From the NCBI GenBank assembly GCA_965153455.1, contig OZ234502.1, forward strand, positions 3,389,267 to 3,453,266: 64,000 nucleotides of DNA, written 5' to 3'. The DNA is from Sphagnum compactum (taxonomy: Eukaryota; Bryophyta; Sphagnopsida; Sphagnales). Positions 35,128 through 46,085 of this stretch are shown here, one piece after another. A program made the position numbers and the translations under genes. The notes under the pieces are model-generated. The model ran no database searches. It worked only from the letters and a program-made list of their open reading frames with translations, and was not told the DNA's origin. Within the stretch, counting starts at the first letter, position 1; every line of letters starts with the position of its first letter.

Positions 35128-38100
35128 ATGGGAGAATTGTGGGTGACTGGGCCGATGCCGGAATGTCCGGCTGACAAGGGATGTATGGTGTGGGTGGAGC
35201 GATATCTGAAGGACTGTGTTTGCAACCGGCGGGATACAGTCTCGTTGGTGATGGGATTGTTGAGCGTGGTGAGCTGGGGAGTGGCGGAAGTGCCGCAGAT
35301 CATCACCAACTTCCGGGAGAAATCCACTGAGGGCATCTCCCTCCTCTTTCTCACGACTTGGGTTGTTGGGTAAGCCTCAGAATTGCACCACCCATTCATT
35401 CTTCACAAGGGCTTTCTGCTGGCTGCTGGACACTGCTGCTGCTGCTGCTGCTGCTTCTTCTTTTGCACCCTTTTGTTGGGTACATGTACTCTGCATAGAA
35501 TTTTCATCTAAGGAAGAAGAAGACGAAGAAGAAGAAAACCCATGGTGGTGGGCATGGGGAAGAAGCTCCAGCACCTAAAGATCTCAGTACCCATGATAGA
35601 GTATCATCAGCTGAGTCTGAAGGGTTATGGGAATTTGTTGCGCTTGATGGTTTTTGTTATGAGCAGGGATTTGTTCAACCTGGCAGGATGCTATTTGGAA
35701 CCAGCAACGGTACATGCATGGACCTTCATTTTCTTCTTCTTCTTCGTCTTCCTCACTTCTTGCATGCACTGGTCCTGGAGTAGACTACAGTTTTCTGCAT
35801 CTGTTAAATTAGATGGTGAAGGTTGGTGGTCACATGTTTTCAATGATGTTTTTGAGCAATTTTTTTGGAATACAGAAGCTTGCTGTTTCTCTCTCACATC
35901 TGTTTTTTTGTGAGCTCGTCACTAACACAAGCTTTCTGGCGGATGTGCACACATGCATGTTCCACCAGCTACCAACCCAATTCTACATGGCAATGGTGGG
36001 TACCCACAGATGCATTTTTCTTCTCCTTTGTACAACATCCCTTTGCACTCTGTTTCTTGCCTTAACAAATTGGATTGGTATTTCTGTTGTTGTAAGATTA
36101 TTAGGTATAATGATTTTGTTTACTCCTCCTTTATTTTTGAGATTTTGATTTGCAGTTGTACACAATCACAACACTTGTGCTGGTCAGTCAAACTATATAC
36201 TATGATCATGTCATGTGGCGAATCCAAGGTGCTCCATTCAGACGACAAGGGGATGTATTTCCTGAGGTCAGTTGCAATGTTTTTAGCTAAGATTAGATGT
36301 TGACAGAAATTTGTCTCACTTCAGCAGTGTCCAGTGAGAAACATGGGAACGAATCTTTATCTCTGAAACTCTGTGAAGGTGGTGATTGTAGCACAGGATG
36401 GCTTGTGAGTTTGAGAGTTTCAAGAGTTTTAGGGTTAGGAGGTTGACCCTGAGAATTTCCAGGCAGCAGCATCTTTTTTGTGTCTTTTTAGCATCATTTG
36501 ACAGTCAGAAGTGAATTGGTGGTGGTGAAGCCTGTGAAAGCAGATGTAGAAGAAGCCCAGAAGCCAGGCACCATAGATGAGGCTGCTGATGAAACTATTG
36601 AGACAAGTAAAATTCCAAGCCGCCAGACCACATCAATCACTGTTCCCCGAGCTCACCCTTCACCAGGCAGAGACCTCTATTACACGTACCTCTCAACACC
36701 CTAGACTTGTTCTGCATTATCCACAGATGTCAAAAACATATTGTGTGTGTTCATGCAGAAGTGTTTTAGACTTTCCCCATAATTTGTCAGTGGGTGTGTG
36801 TGTGCACCAGTGGAAGATTTCTTGACTGATGCCAGTTGATGGTCTGTACATGGTTGTTGCACTGGTTATTCAGGTCTGCAAGATCACTGGCAAGTAGCTA
36901 TGTACCAACAGTTGGCTCTTATGGCGTGGGGTCAAGAGGGGGATCTGCTGGTGGCCATATGTCATCAAGCTATTTGCTGCCGCATGTGGGCTCTATCACA
37001 TCAGACCCACTTGTAGTAGGATCTCATCCTGTCCGAGCACACTCAGGTCCTGTAGGCACTTCTGTCTCCAACCTGGTTCGCACAGTTGAGTTTCCTCTCC
37101 TTCTTGCAAGTTCAGGATCTCAGTTAGGAACTTATCATCTGCCTACAGTTTCAAATGTTATGAGAAGTCTGCAAAATGGCACAACAGATGAGCTGATGAT
37201 ATCTGGTAGTTTTCTCTGAGTGTGGTGTTCGTAATCCTGTGGGTTTTATGATGAAGATCTTGCAAGTCTTGCTGCATTTGGCCTTGTCTGCTTTTGATGT
37301 GATTTGCTATGGCACATTCACTATTGTTGGTGCTATAAATGAGAGGGAGCAGGTGGCATCAACAGGAGGACTTCTGGTTGGATCTCTGGGCATAAGCGCT
37401 GCTTTCAACAGACATACATCTGGAGGACTTATGGGTGCCGCATCTGCAAGGCAGTCTGTTCAAAGTCTCCTACATGTATTTTTCTTTGTATTCTTTGCTT
37501 TTTGTTGTGTAGTTCACTGCAACTTTGTTACCAACAGTACTCTGGTGCAAGTGGTTGGATTCTTTGAAAAGGTTTGTAATCAACAGCTGGGAATTCGTAG
37601 TGTTTGGCATTACACTTCTGAGGAAGAGAGTCAAGTCACTCACAGCATGACCTGGGTTTTGGTTGCATTTTGGGTCAAAGGGGATCTTGCACAAGAGTTT
37701 GTCAACATGTTTTTAAGACCTTGATGTGCAGGTGCATTGTGTAACATGGCAGTCAGCTACGAACAAGTGTAGCTTCCCAAGGCGCATGCCATCAAATTGA
37801 TCACAATCTCATTTCATGGCTGGTTTGGTTTGTGTATGCAGATAAGTTCTGTATTGGATAAGAGTCATCAACACAGTGTCCCTTTTGGTTTGTTGGGGGA
37901 GGAAATATCTCCATTGGGTGAAGTGTTTGGGTGGATTATGGCAGTTATCTATATGGGTGGTCGCCTCCCACAAATCTTGCTCAATGTATGACCTTCCAGC
38001 ATTCTTGCTCTTTGTTGTTCCATTTGTATAGAACATCTATCTGTACAGAGAGTAGTACTTGACCAGCAAGTCTTGTTATTCTGTAGACACCTAACATACT

Positions 38101-38985
38101 TGCTTTGTCTGTTTTCCCACGGTCCTTTATATGGGATGGATGTTTTCTCATGGTGCCATGATGACTCCATGGAATGCTTTCAACAATGATGCTTTCAGAT
38201 CAAAAGAGGGACAGCTGAGGTAGGTTTCTCAGGACTCTGGAAATCTCATGTAGTTTAAGAGAGTTTCAGGCCATGTGAGTTGTTATGGAGTGGAGGAGCA
38301 TCTGGCATGTTTTTTGTCCATCTGTTTTATTTTATTTTTCAAAAGCATTTGTTCTAGAGTAAAGTTTGTGCAAAACTCACACTCTTGTTTGCTCACATTG
38401 GGATTATTTTTTGCAGGGTCTTAATCCGTTGATGTTCATGTTTGCTCTTGTTGGTAACATAACATACGTGGGAAGGTATGAAATCCTGATTCAGAACCTC
38501 TTTCTTTCTTTGTGTTGGCTTTCAATAAATCAACTTTGCATCCAAAGCTCATGAGAAAGACATGAGAGAATAAAGAAATACATGGGTGTGGATGGTTGGT
38601 GCAGCATTCTGGTACGCAGTACGGAGTGGTCACAGCTAAAACCAAATCTACCTTGGCTGGTGGATGCAGGCGTGTGTGTGCTGCTTGACACCTTTGTATC
38701 CTCTCGTTGAGATTTTAGTCTCAAATCCTCTGAAATCCATCATTCCTGTTTTCCTGCTTCATGTGTTGTATCATACTAGTGAAACCCCTGTTGGCTCATG
38801 TTCTTTTCCACTCCACAGAACATATGTTTTTTCCAAAGGATTACAAGTAATGAAATGATCCACATGCTTTGTTCTCCTTAACAAAAAGCCAGATTCTATG
38901 CCAGTTTATTTACTTCTACAGGAAGGCAATGAAGCTGGTGGATGAAGACAATGACAATGGTGGTTCCTACCATCCAATCGGTTGA
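35128..38985 (+). CDS. PQ-loop repeat transporter (YPQ/LAAT1-type, vacuolar cationic amino acid exporter family)
   Basis: Seven-helix membrane protein; relatives export cationic amino acids or cystine from vacuoles or lysosomes. Exons: 35128-35369, 35667-35709, 35969-35995 (27 nt), 36156-36266, 36492-36685, 36874-37205, about 37270-37571, 37842-37985, 38199-38219 (21 nt), 38417-38475, 38605-38695, 38893-38985 (stop TGA). Start MGELWVTGPMPECP. The first PQ-loop is in SWGVAEVPQIITNFREKSTEGIS, followed by GDLFNLAGCYLEPATLPTQFYMA; the second is IYMGGRLPQILLNIKRGTAEGLNPLMF, then WLVDAGVCVLLD. A long Ser/Gly-rich hydrophilic loop separates the halves (exons 5-7), including the family's YYTSARSLA. 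Junction phases fit throughout except between exons 6 and 7, where the acceptor is uncertain (a 60-base intron at best). The substrate is inferred from the family. Confidence 0.9.
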
Positions 38986-39535
38986 CTGCAATTTTGTTAT
39001 TTAGGAGAAGACTAAAACTCTGCTCAGTGGCAATGTGGGTCTTTTGTAGGAGTTTTCATGATGGAACAAAAGAGAGGAAATGGGCAGAGCTTCTGAATTT
39101 GTTAACACATCCGGCTCCTTATTCATCTGTGTTTTCAGCAGGTTTATCAGAGTGTTTGCTGCAGTTTTTGGAATTGATCAGAAGTTAATTGTTAGTACAT
39201 AGAAATCAACCATTAAGCTATGATTCCTGAAGTAGTAGTAGTGTTTTTTCAAGCTGTCATTGGCACAATGGTCTTATTATATTGGACCAATTTACAGCTT
39301 TTGTTGATTGAATGAAACAATTCTGTTGATTGTTTTGATTTTCAGGCTTACTATGCAGTTTCTGTAACTTGGATTTTCCAACAATTGTTTGGTCTTGTAA
39401 CACTCTGAAAATTGTTTGGAGATTTGCAAATCTGGACTTGAGCCACATCCATTTGGTGCCAACTATCAGTCAACATCCTGAATCTCTTACCAAGGGATGT
39501 CCTAAGTACTAGAGTAGGTGCCCAGGCAAGGCTGT
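38986..39535. other. 3' flank of the PQ-loop gene
   Basis: Presumed 3' UTR and spacer. Nothing else was recognised. Confidence 0.5.
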
Positions 39536-39785
39536 GTTCTGCACCCTATTAAGCCTTACTAGGGTGCAGAATGTGCCATAGTGGTGTGTTCCCTTGCATG
39601 GTAGATTTAGAGACCCTATTCTGCTAGAAGGGCTTGTTAAGGTGCAGAATGTGGCTTAGTGTGCGCTTTACTTGGCATACAAGATTTAGAGGGTTTATTT
39701 TGCAATAAGGGCTTACTAGGTTGTAGAATGTGCCCTAGGGGTACCTTGCATGGCGTAAAAGATCTAGAGGGCTTTTTCTGTTATG
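39536..39785. repeat. Diverged tandem array, about 78 bp unit, three copies
   Basis: The phrase GGTGCAGAATGTG begins near 39563 and 39641, with the variant GGTTGTAGAATGTG near 39719. Each is followed by a CTTGCATGG/CTTGGCAT segment, (G/A)TAGATTTAGAG and a GGGCTT run. Confidence 0.85.
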
Positions 39786-42320
39786 CATCAGGCAGGATTG
39801 GCACTTACCTCAAAGCAGCCAAATTCTACGATTTAAGAAGTCTGGGAATGGGCAAAAGGCATTATGGAATATGAGGTAACAACTGAGGCCTTTCAAAGTC
39901 TTTTTTTTTGGGTTTTACTTTTGAGGACTGGTTATTCTCTATATGCCTATGGTTGCTTCATTCTTGTTGGACAAATGTCTTGAAATAGTAATAATGAGGA
40001 GCTTGGAGGAGTGAGAAACAATGAGCAGGAGTTGTATGGCAATTATGAAAGGGGAGGTCAGTTGCTTATGGTTGTTGTATTTGCTTGAAGAAATGTCATG
40101 GTAGTTGTGGAACCCTAGTAAGCTCAAATGTGTTTCTAGGGTTTTGGCGAGGAATTTAGAGAGAGAGACTCCCCTTGTGTGAGGAGCAGGGATGAGGTAC
40201 TGTGTGGAAGGGCATGATTTTTTCAAGCACCTGAATGCAACCAGACATTGAACACTAATGATCAGAGGACTGAGATTGGGAGGCATCTTGTTGGGTGGCA
40301 GTCACCCCCTTCTGCCTGAGCATGTCCTTTCAACCATCTGAAACTGGGTGCAAATTTGGCAATCGCTCTCTTTCTAGTTCATCTGATCTAACTATCTAGA
40401 AAGCAGGCTGGAAGTTGTCAAAGATTTAATGTATCTTGAACTTGCCTGAGGGATGACACTGTATGCATCAACCATGCCAATGTCTTGGACAAGGTGTTTC
40501 TATGAAGTTGTCCTTTCTCCAATTTTGTGGAATGTGCAATGGTGTCTAGTTGCCGATGATGATAAAATGCAAGCTCCCAACTAGCTCTTTTTAGGTTTCC
40601 CCATTTTTCTTTTCTTTCAGTCTTCTCTTTTGGGTTTTGTTCAGCTAACTGACATCATGGTGGATTTCTTCTGTTGCTGCAAGTCTTTAAATAGAAGCTC
40701 AGTATGTTGGTTAACATTGATGTCCACACACTACTTGGAGTTGGATTATGTCAATGGGGATGTTACAGTAGCTTTTACTACCATAAATATTGCTATTGAA
40801 ATCACAAAACATGTTTATGATAGAGCTCCTCTTATTGTAGGTGATAGAACTGAAGTGAGATCTTTCAACCAACCAAAGGAGCATGTGGTAGATTGGTTTT
40901 TGAACCTTTGTTAGTAATGAGAGATCAATTCTGAGTTGTGAAGACATAGGAGAATGAGGACCATTATTTGGAAAAGTTGGTGCTAACAGTGGGTAACACA
41001 GAACACATCAATGCATGGGATAAGGGTGCAATGGAACCCCATGATGGTATGCTCGAGGGTGAATTGCAAGCCCTTGCTCACAAGTGTGTCTTTGAGATCT
41101 TGTGCTTGGGTTGTTAGAATTTAGTTTCAGTAGAGTTTGATTCGAATTCAAGATGATTGAGTGGAGTGTAGTTTTGAAGTGAGGTTTTTTTATCCTACAC
41201 AGCATAGGGATCATTGGTGGAAAGTGACTTGCTTGTTTGACAATTGCTTGAAGCTCATAGAAGACAAAATTTGTGGTGAGAGTAAATTGCAGCTATTGAG
41301 ATAGTCTTGGGAACTATCATGCTACAGGGTATTGCAACATCAATTTTTAAGTTATTATCACCACTTTCAAGCTTTGATCAAGAGTCTACTTGCATGTGTA
41401 GAAGAGAGGAGCAATAAAATTCAAATGGAGGGCACAAGACATGTTACTTGGAGACATGTGGAAGTATTAAGAAAGATTCATTTCAAAGCAACTTCAAGCA
41501 ACCAAGTCCACATGTCCTAGAAGACAACAATGTTCGATTCTTCTACAGGTTTGCTTGCGTATAGTCCTTGTCAACATAAAATATTTGTCTCTAATAATTC
41601 CTGTTAATAATTTTGTATTGTGATGTCGTTCTATGTTTGAATGTAAATTTAGACACTAAATCCATGTAAAGAGTGATGGGATACGAACGATATCAAACTT
41701 TTAGCATTTTAATTGAAATCTAAACATATAAACTTTTACTTTGGAATGGTTGGCAATTACACTCATGTGCAATTGTTCATATTTGGCAAGTTTTGCCATA
41801 ATAGTTTTGGTCTTAATTGTGATCACAATGCCTTGCATGTGACATTTAGTTGAATGAGTTTTGCTTATGATGATGAAAATCATAGTGAAGGCTGTCTAGG
41901 TTGTGCTCAAATATGTGAGGGGCAAGTTGTGGGTAGTAATAACTTGGAATGAAACAAGTAGTTAATTGTAATTGCACAAAGGATAGTAGCTTTGAAGTGA
42001 GGTTTTTATGGACTACACAATTGTTCTATTACAATTGCATTCTATGCAACTTGTAATGACAATCTTTCTACTCTAGTGCTCCACTTAGCATTAAATGGAT
42101 TAGGACAAGATTTTATGGGCAATTGTCAAGGGCAAAAGATATTGGATTTAGCTCCTACTAGACCAACTAATTGTGATTTGTTAATCTCCCTTCTCCTTGT
42201 GTATTTCTTGGGCTTTGAAGTTGTGTCTTTTGAGAAGCAATTTGTTTTGAATTCTATGAATTTGATTTCAATACTACAAGATATAAGTCTATTGATGGAT
42301 GTTTTTGGATTGAAGTCTAG
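39786..42320. other. Gene-free spacer
   Basis: No recognisable gene. Frames at 40630-40914 and 42076-42360 on the plus strand are open for about 94 codons each but have no known motif and no splice support. The second overlaps the duplicated repeat below. Confidence 0.45.
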
Positions 42321-43490
42321 AGAGACTGAAGATAACGTCATTGATTGGAAGGCAAAATAGATGTTGAAGGAGATGGAGACAAAAGACATGTCATTGTTCC
42401 AAATGCACAAGTTTAGGTTTTGGAATTTTTGATGTCACTGTGTGATATAATTTATTGTTTGAGCAATTTGTCGCTCCAATAGAGAACATGAATAAGAAAA
42501 ATGAAAAAAAAACAAAATGACAAGGGGATTACTTCTTCTTTCGTGGGGTCACCAACTCCAATAGTTTCAATGCAAACAATGCTACAAACCAAAAGGGAGA
42601 AACATATATAAATACACATTACATTTATGTGTTTTATTTTTCAACTTTTTCAACTAGGTGGATTGGTGATCCTCCACAAGAGGAATGAGCCAAATTTGGC
42701 TAGAGGTTCGATAGGACAATTGAAACCTTTTGGAATCATGCCTAGTTCTGGCAACCTATAGGAACTCATTGTTTAAAAATGGTGACTTCTAACTGATTTC
42801 CTCAAAATATGGCAACTTTTGTGTATTTTTCCAACAAATCCCTATACAAAGCTCATAATGGATTTTTTCTTGTCAACACAATATGTAGATTTGCCACAAA
42901 AAAAACATTGATTACATTAGCATATACAATGACTTGCAAGCAAGTTTCAAATTCAAAAATATATTACCATTTTGATTTAGCATTCTAAATTATTGTGTTA
43001 AACATATATGTCTTGTTAAAACAACTAATATGACATTCGTAATTTGTTAGAACAGTTGATCATAATCATTGATGAACACAAATTAAAGTAGAAATAACAA
43101 GAGATTGAAAATAATGTTATTAATTGTAAGGCAAAACAAATGTTGAAGGAGGGTGGCAAGAGACATATCACCATTCCAAATGCACAAGTTTTATTTAAAA
43201 TTTCTATTTTAATGTCATTATATGGTATAATTTATCATTCAAGTAGATTGTAACTCTAATAAAAAAACATGAATAAGAAAAATGCAAAACAACACTTTTT
43301 CATGGAATCACCAACACCAATAGCTATAGCACAAACAAAAAAAGGGAAACACATATAAGTACGTATTACATTAGTGTATATCATTACTTGTAAACAAATT
43401 TCAAATTCAAAAGTATATTACCATCTAGATTCAATATTTTGAATTATTGCATTAAGCATACATGTCTTGTTCACACACCTAATATGACAT
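42321..43490. repeat. Old direct duplication (about 790 bp apart), first copy interrupted
   Basis: Copy 1 (42321-42627 plus 42911-43046) and copy 2 (about 43110-43490) share, in order: GAAGATAACGTCATTGATTG / GAAAATAATGTTATTAATTG; CCAAATGCACAAGTTT; AACATGAATAAGAAAAATG; CACCAAC(T/A)CCAATAG; and TTTCAAATTCAAAA(A/G)TATATTACCAT. Copy 1 is split by the palindrome-core element; copy 2 is not. Confidence 0.8.
42618..42919. mobile_element. Palindrome-core element, copy 4, with target-site duplication
   Basis: An insert of about 285 bp (42627-42910) carries AGCCAAATTTGGCT at 42688-42701. It is flanked by ATTACATTT (42618-42626) and ATTACATTA (42911-42919). The duplicated neighbour has a single ATTACATTA (43365-43373) at the matching place, i.e. 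an empty site. The pattern indicates insertion with an 8-9 bp target duplication. Terminal inverted repeats are at best weak (ATGTGTTTTA... against ATGTTTTTTTT... on the opposite strand). No coding capacity. Confidence 0.7.
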
Positions 43491-43969
43491 ATTAGGAAAT
43501 AACACAAATTGAAACATCGGTAATGACTAACAAGCAACAATACCAACACTTGCAAGTAGACCTATCAAAACCATTACTAGAGAATAAAATATTATGGATG
43601 TTAACATAGTTATAAACAATACCACCAACATTGGACTTTGAAAATAATTTTGACATTATATGACTAGTAAACCAATCGTAGTACACATGATTTTGCCCAT
43701 TGTACTAATGATCATCATTTTGCCAAGTGATGTTTGCTAAATGAATCCATTAAGCTTACTATACTCCAAGAGAAGGTTGATCAAACATATGTGACATTGT
43801 GATTTTGTGCCTACCTTCATGTCGGTGTCATATCAAACATGTCAAACTTTCGGTCAAAATATATGTGGGATTAATTTTGACCATAATAGAAAAAATATCG
43901 TGGCATTTTACTTGTTTTTTCGTTTTAACATAATACAAGGTAATTGAAGATAACACAAAGGAGAAAAAT

Positions 43970-46085
43970 TTAAATAGAAAAAATAATAATCATTATTTAT
44001 TTTATTTATGGTTGCATGTAAAAATGTCACAATCACATGTAAGAAATAAATTTATTAATAAAGTTTCTTAGTCATCAAATGTAAAACATAAAATTTTAAT
44101 TCATTTCCTAAACTATTACATGTGAAAATGTTACAATCACATGTAATATATATTTTTATCAATTTTTTCCTTTATATTCATATGTAAAACATTTATAATC
44201 GCATGCTAAAAAATATAAAATTCACTGTTTTATTTATGGTCACATGTAACAATTAGAAAATCATTTTTACTATCAAATGTAAAAATGCAATGGTCACAAG
44301 TGAAACTTAAATTTATTAATTGATATTTTTATAATGGAATGTAAGAAATAATTTATTGATTTAATCTTAAGGTTGCATATAAAAATGTTATAATCTCATA
44401 TAAAGAATACATTTATTAATTCACTTTATTTAAGATTGCCTGTAAATTTTTTTTGGTTGCATGTATTTTAGTTATGGTCATTTATTTGTGCCCAAGGAAA
44501 TTTTTTTTTGTATATTCATGAAACACATGAAATAAAGGGGTCTTTTTGGTATGTTACGAAATAATAGAATAATAAAATATATAATATTATAGATATATTT
44601 GACTCTCCACAACCAATGTATGAATTATGTTTTGATGGTATTGTTCTTTGTAGAGCTACAAGATATCACTCATAAGATTTAAGAAATCTCCATTTTCACA
44701 AATAAAAAAGTAAAGAAAAATTAACATTTCTTCATTAAAACACATAAAATACTAAAAAAGGAAAAAAAAAATTGAGAACAAAGAACTATCAAACAATAAC
44801 CATAAATAGGAAAAAACCTAATTGCAAGAATAGTTACCTATTCACCTTTAGTAAAAAAGTCCCACAATAAGCCAATAGTTTGTTTCCTTGTATCCAAAAC
44901 CATGGTTCTCACTACAAAGTGATAGTCAAGGTTGTTGGGGTGATTGTTTTTTATGTACTCCATCCATGTTTTGAGACAATGGTTAGCATCCCAAATGTAG
45001 TACATTTTGTTGGAAAGATGTTCCCTGACTTCTTATGGTCCCTTCAATAGAAATTTTTCGCATTCATCATTTCTCGCCATTGACCCCACGTAAAGTGTTG
45101 ATATCTTCTTGAAGTGTAAGCCTAATAACCTCCATTGGCAACATCCTACAAAGTGAGATTTTGAAAGATTTTTGAGATAACAAAAATCCATCTATTGTTA
45201 TAATGTCCTCAATCTACAAATCATTCCATACTTATGTTTTTAGCCTTGGAGCAATGGGCTTCTTCAATGAATCTTCATTCCACATCTTTGTCATTGGCAC
45301 TTGATCAATTCTAAACACCTTATTTATATTTAAGTGAATTTATAAATTTTATTTTTGAATAATTAGTTGCACTCTATTAATTTTTTGCATTATATTTGGA
45401 AAACAATGGAAATAACTTGTGTGTGCGCGTGTGTGTTTTTTATCCCTTCTTTTTAGGTTTTAAAAGTTTCAATCACGTGTGTTGTGAGTTTTGGTCACAT
45501 GTTTAAAATTTTAAAAATTTTAAAAATTTCTTCTTGAGGTTTTAAATTTCAATCATGTGGATTTGGTTAATCAAAGTTTTTTAGTTTTAGTAAAATATAT
45601 TATGGGTGTTAATTGTATGTTTGAAAGTTTTTTTTCTTTTAAGGTTTCTCAATTTAAGTCACATGTGTCATGAGTGTTGATATTGTTGACCATATGTTTG
45701 AAAGGATTTTTTTTGGAAGTCTTAGTTTTTATGCATGTACATGGGGTTAGGGTTGTTTTTTTTCTGGGTAGGTTTTTCAGTTTGAATCACATTTATTATG
45801 AGTTTTGGTCAGATGTTTCAACGATCTTATTTTTAAATTTTATTTTTTTCAATTTGAATCACATTTATTATGAGTTTTGGTCACATGTTTCTAAGATTTT
45901 ATTTTATTTTATTTTTTTCAAATTTTGGTCTCTTCTAATGTGGGTTATGGTTACATATTGTTAAGATGTTTATTTTATTGGGTTTAAAAGAGACCAGAGA
46001 AAAAAAGTCTATTTTTTTTCAGAGTTTTTAAGTTTTGATAATGTGTATGCAGGTTATGGTTGCATGTTATTTTTCACATTCTTTC
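43970..46085. repeat. Degenerate satellite-like block with CACATGT cores
   Basis: Over about 2.1 kb the phrases TCACATGTAA, GGTTGCATGTAAAAATGT, GTTTTGGTCACATGTTT and TTTGAATCACATTTATTATGAG return every 40-80 bases with heavy drift. The clearest adjacent pair is at 45778-45825 and 45848-45893. Orientation seems to switch: CACATGTAAAAATGT forms before about 44.5 kb and GTTTTGGTCACATGTTT forms after 45.4 kb. Confidence 0.7.

Noticed and set aside
42076-42360. 94-codon plus-strand frame as a gene
   Set aside because: No motif, and its 3' end lies in a duplicated repeat whose second copy is not open.
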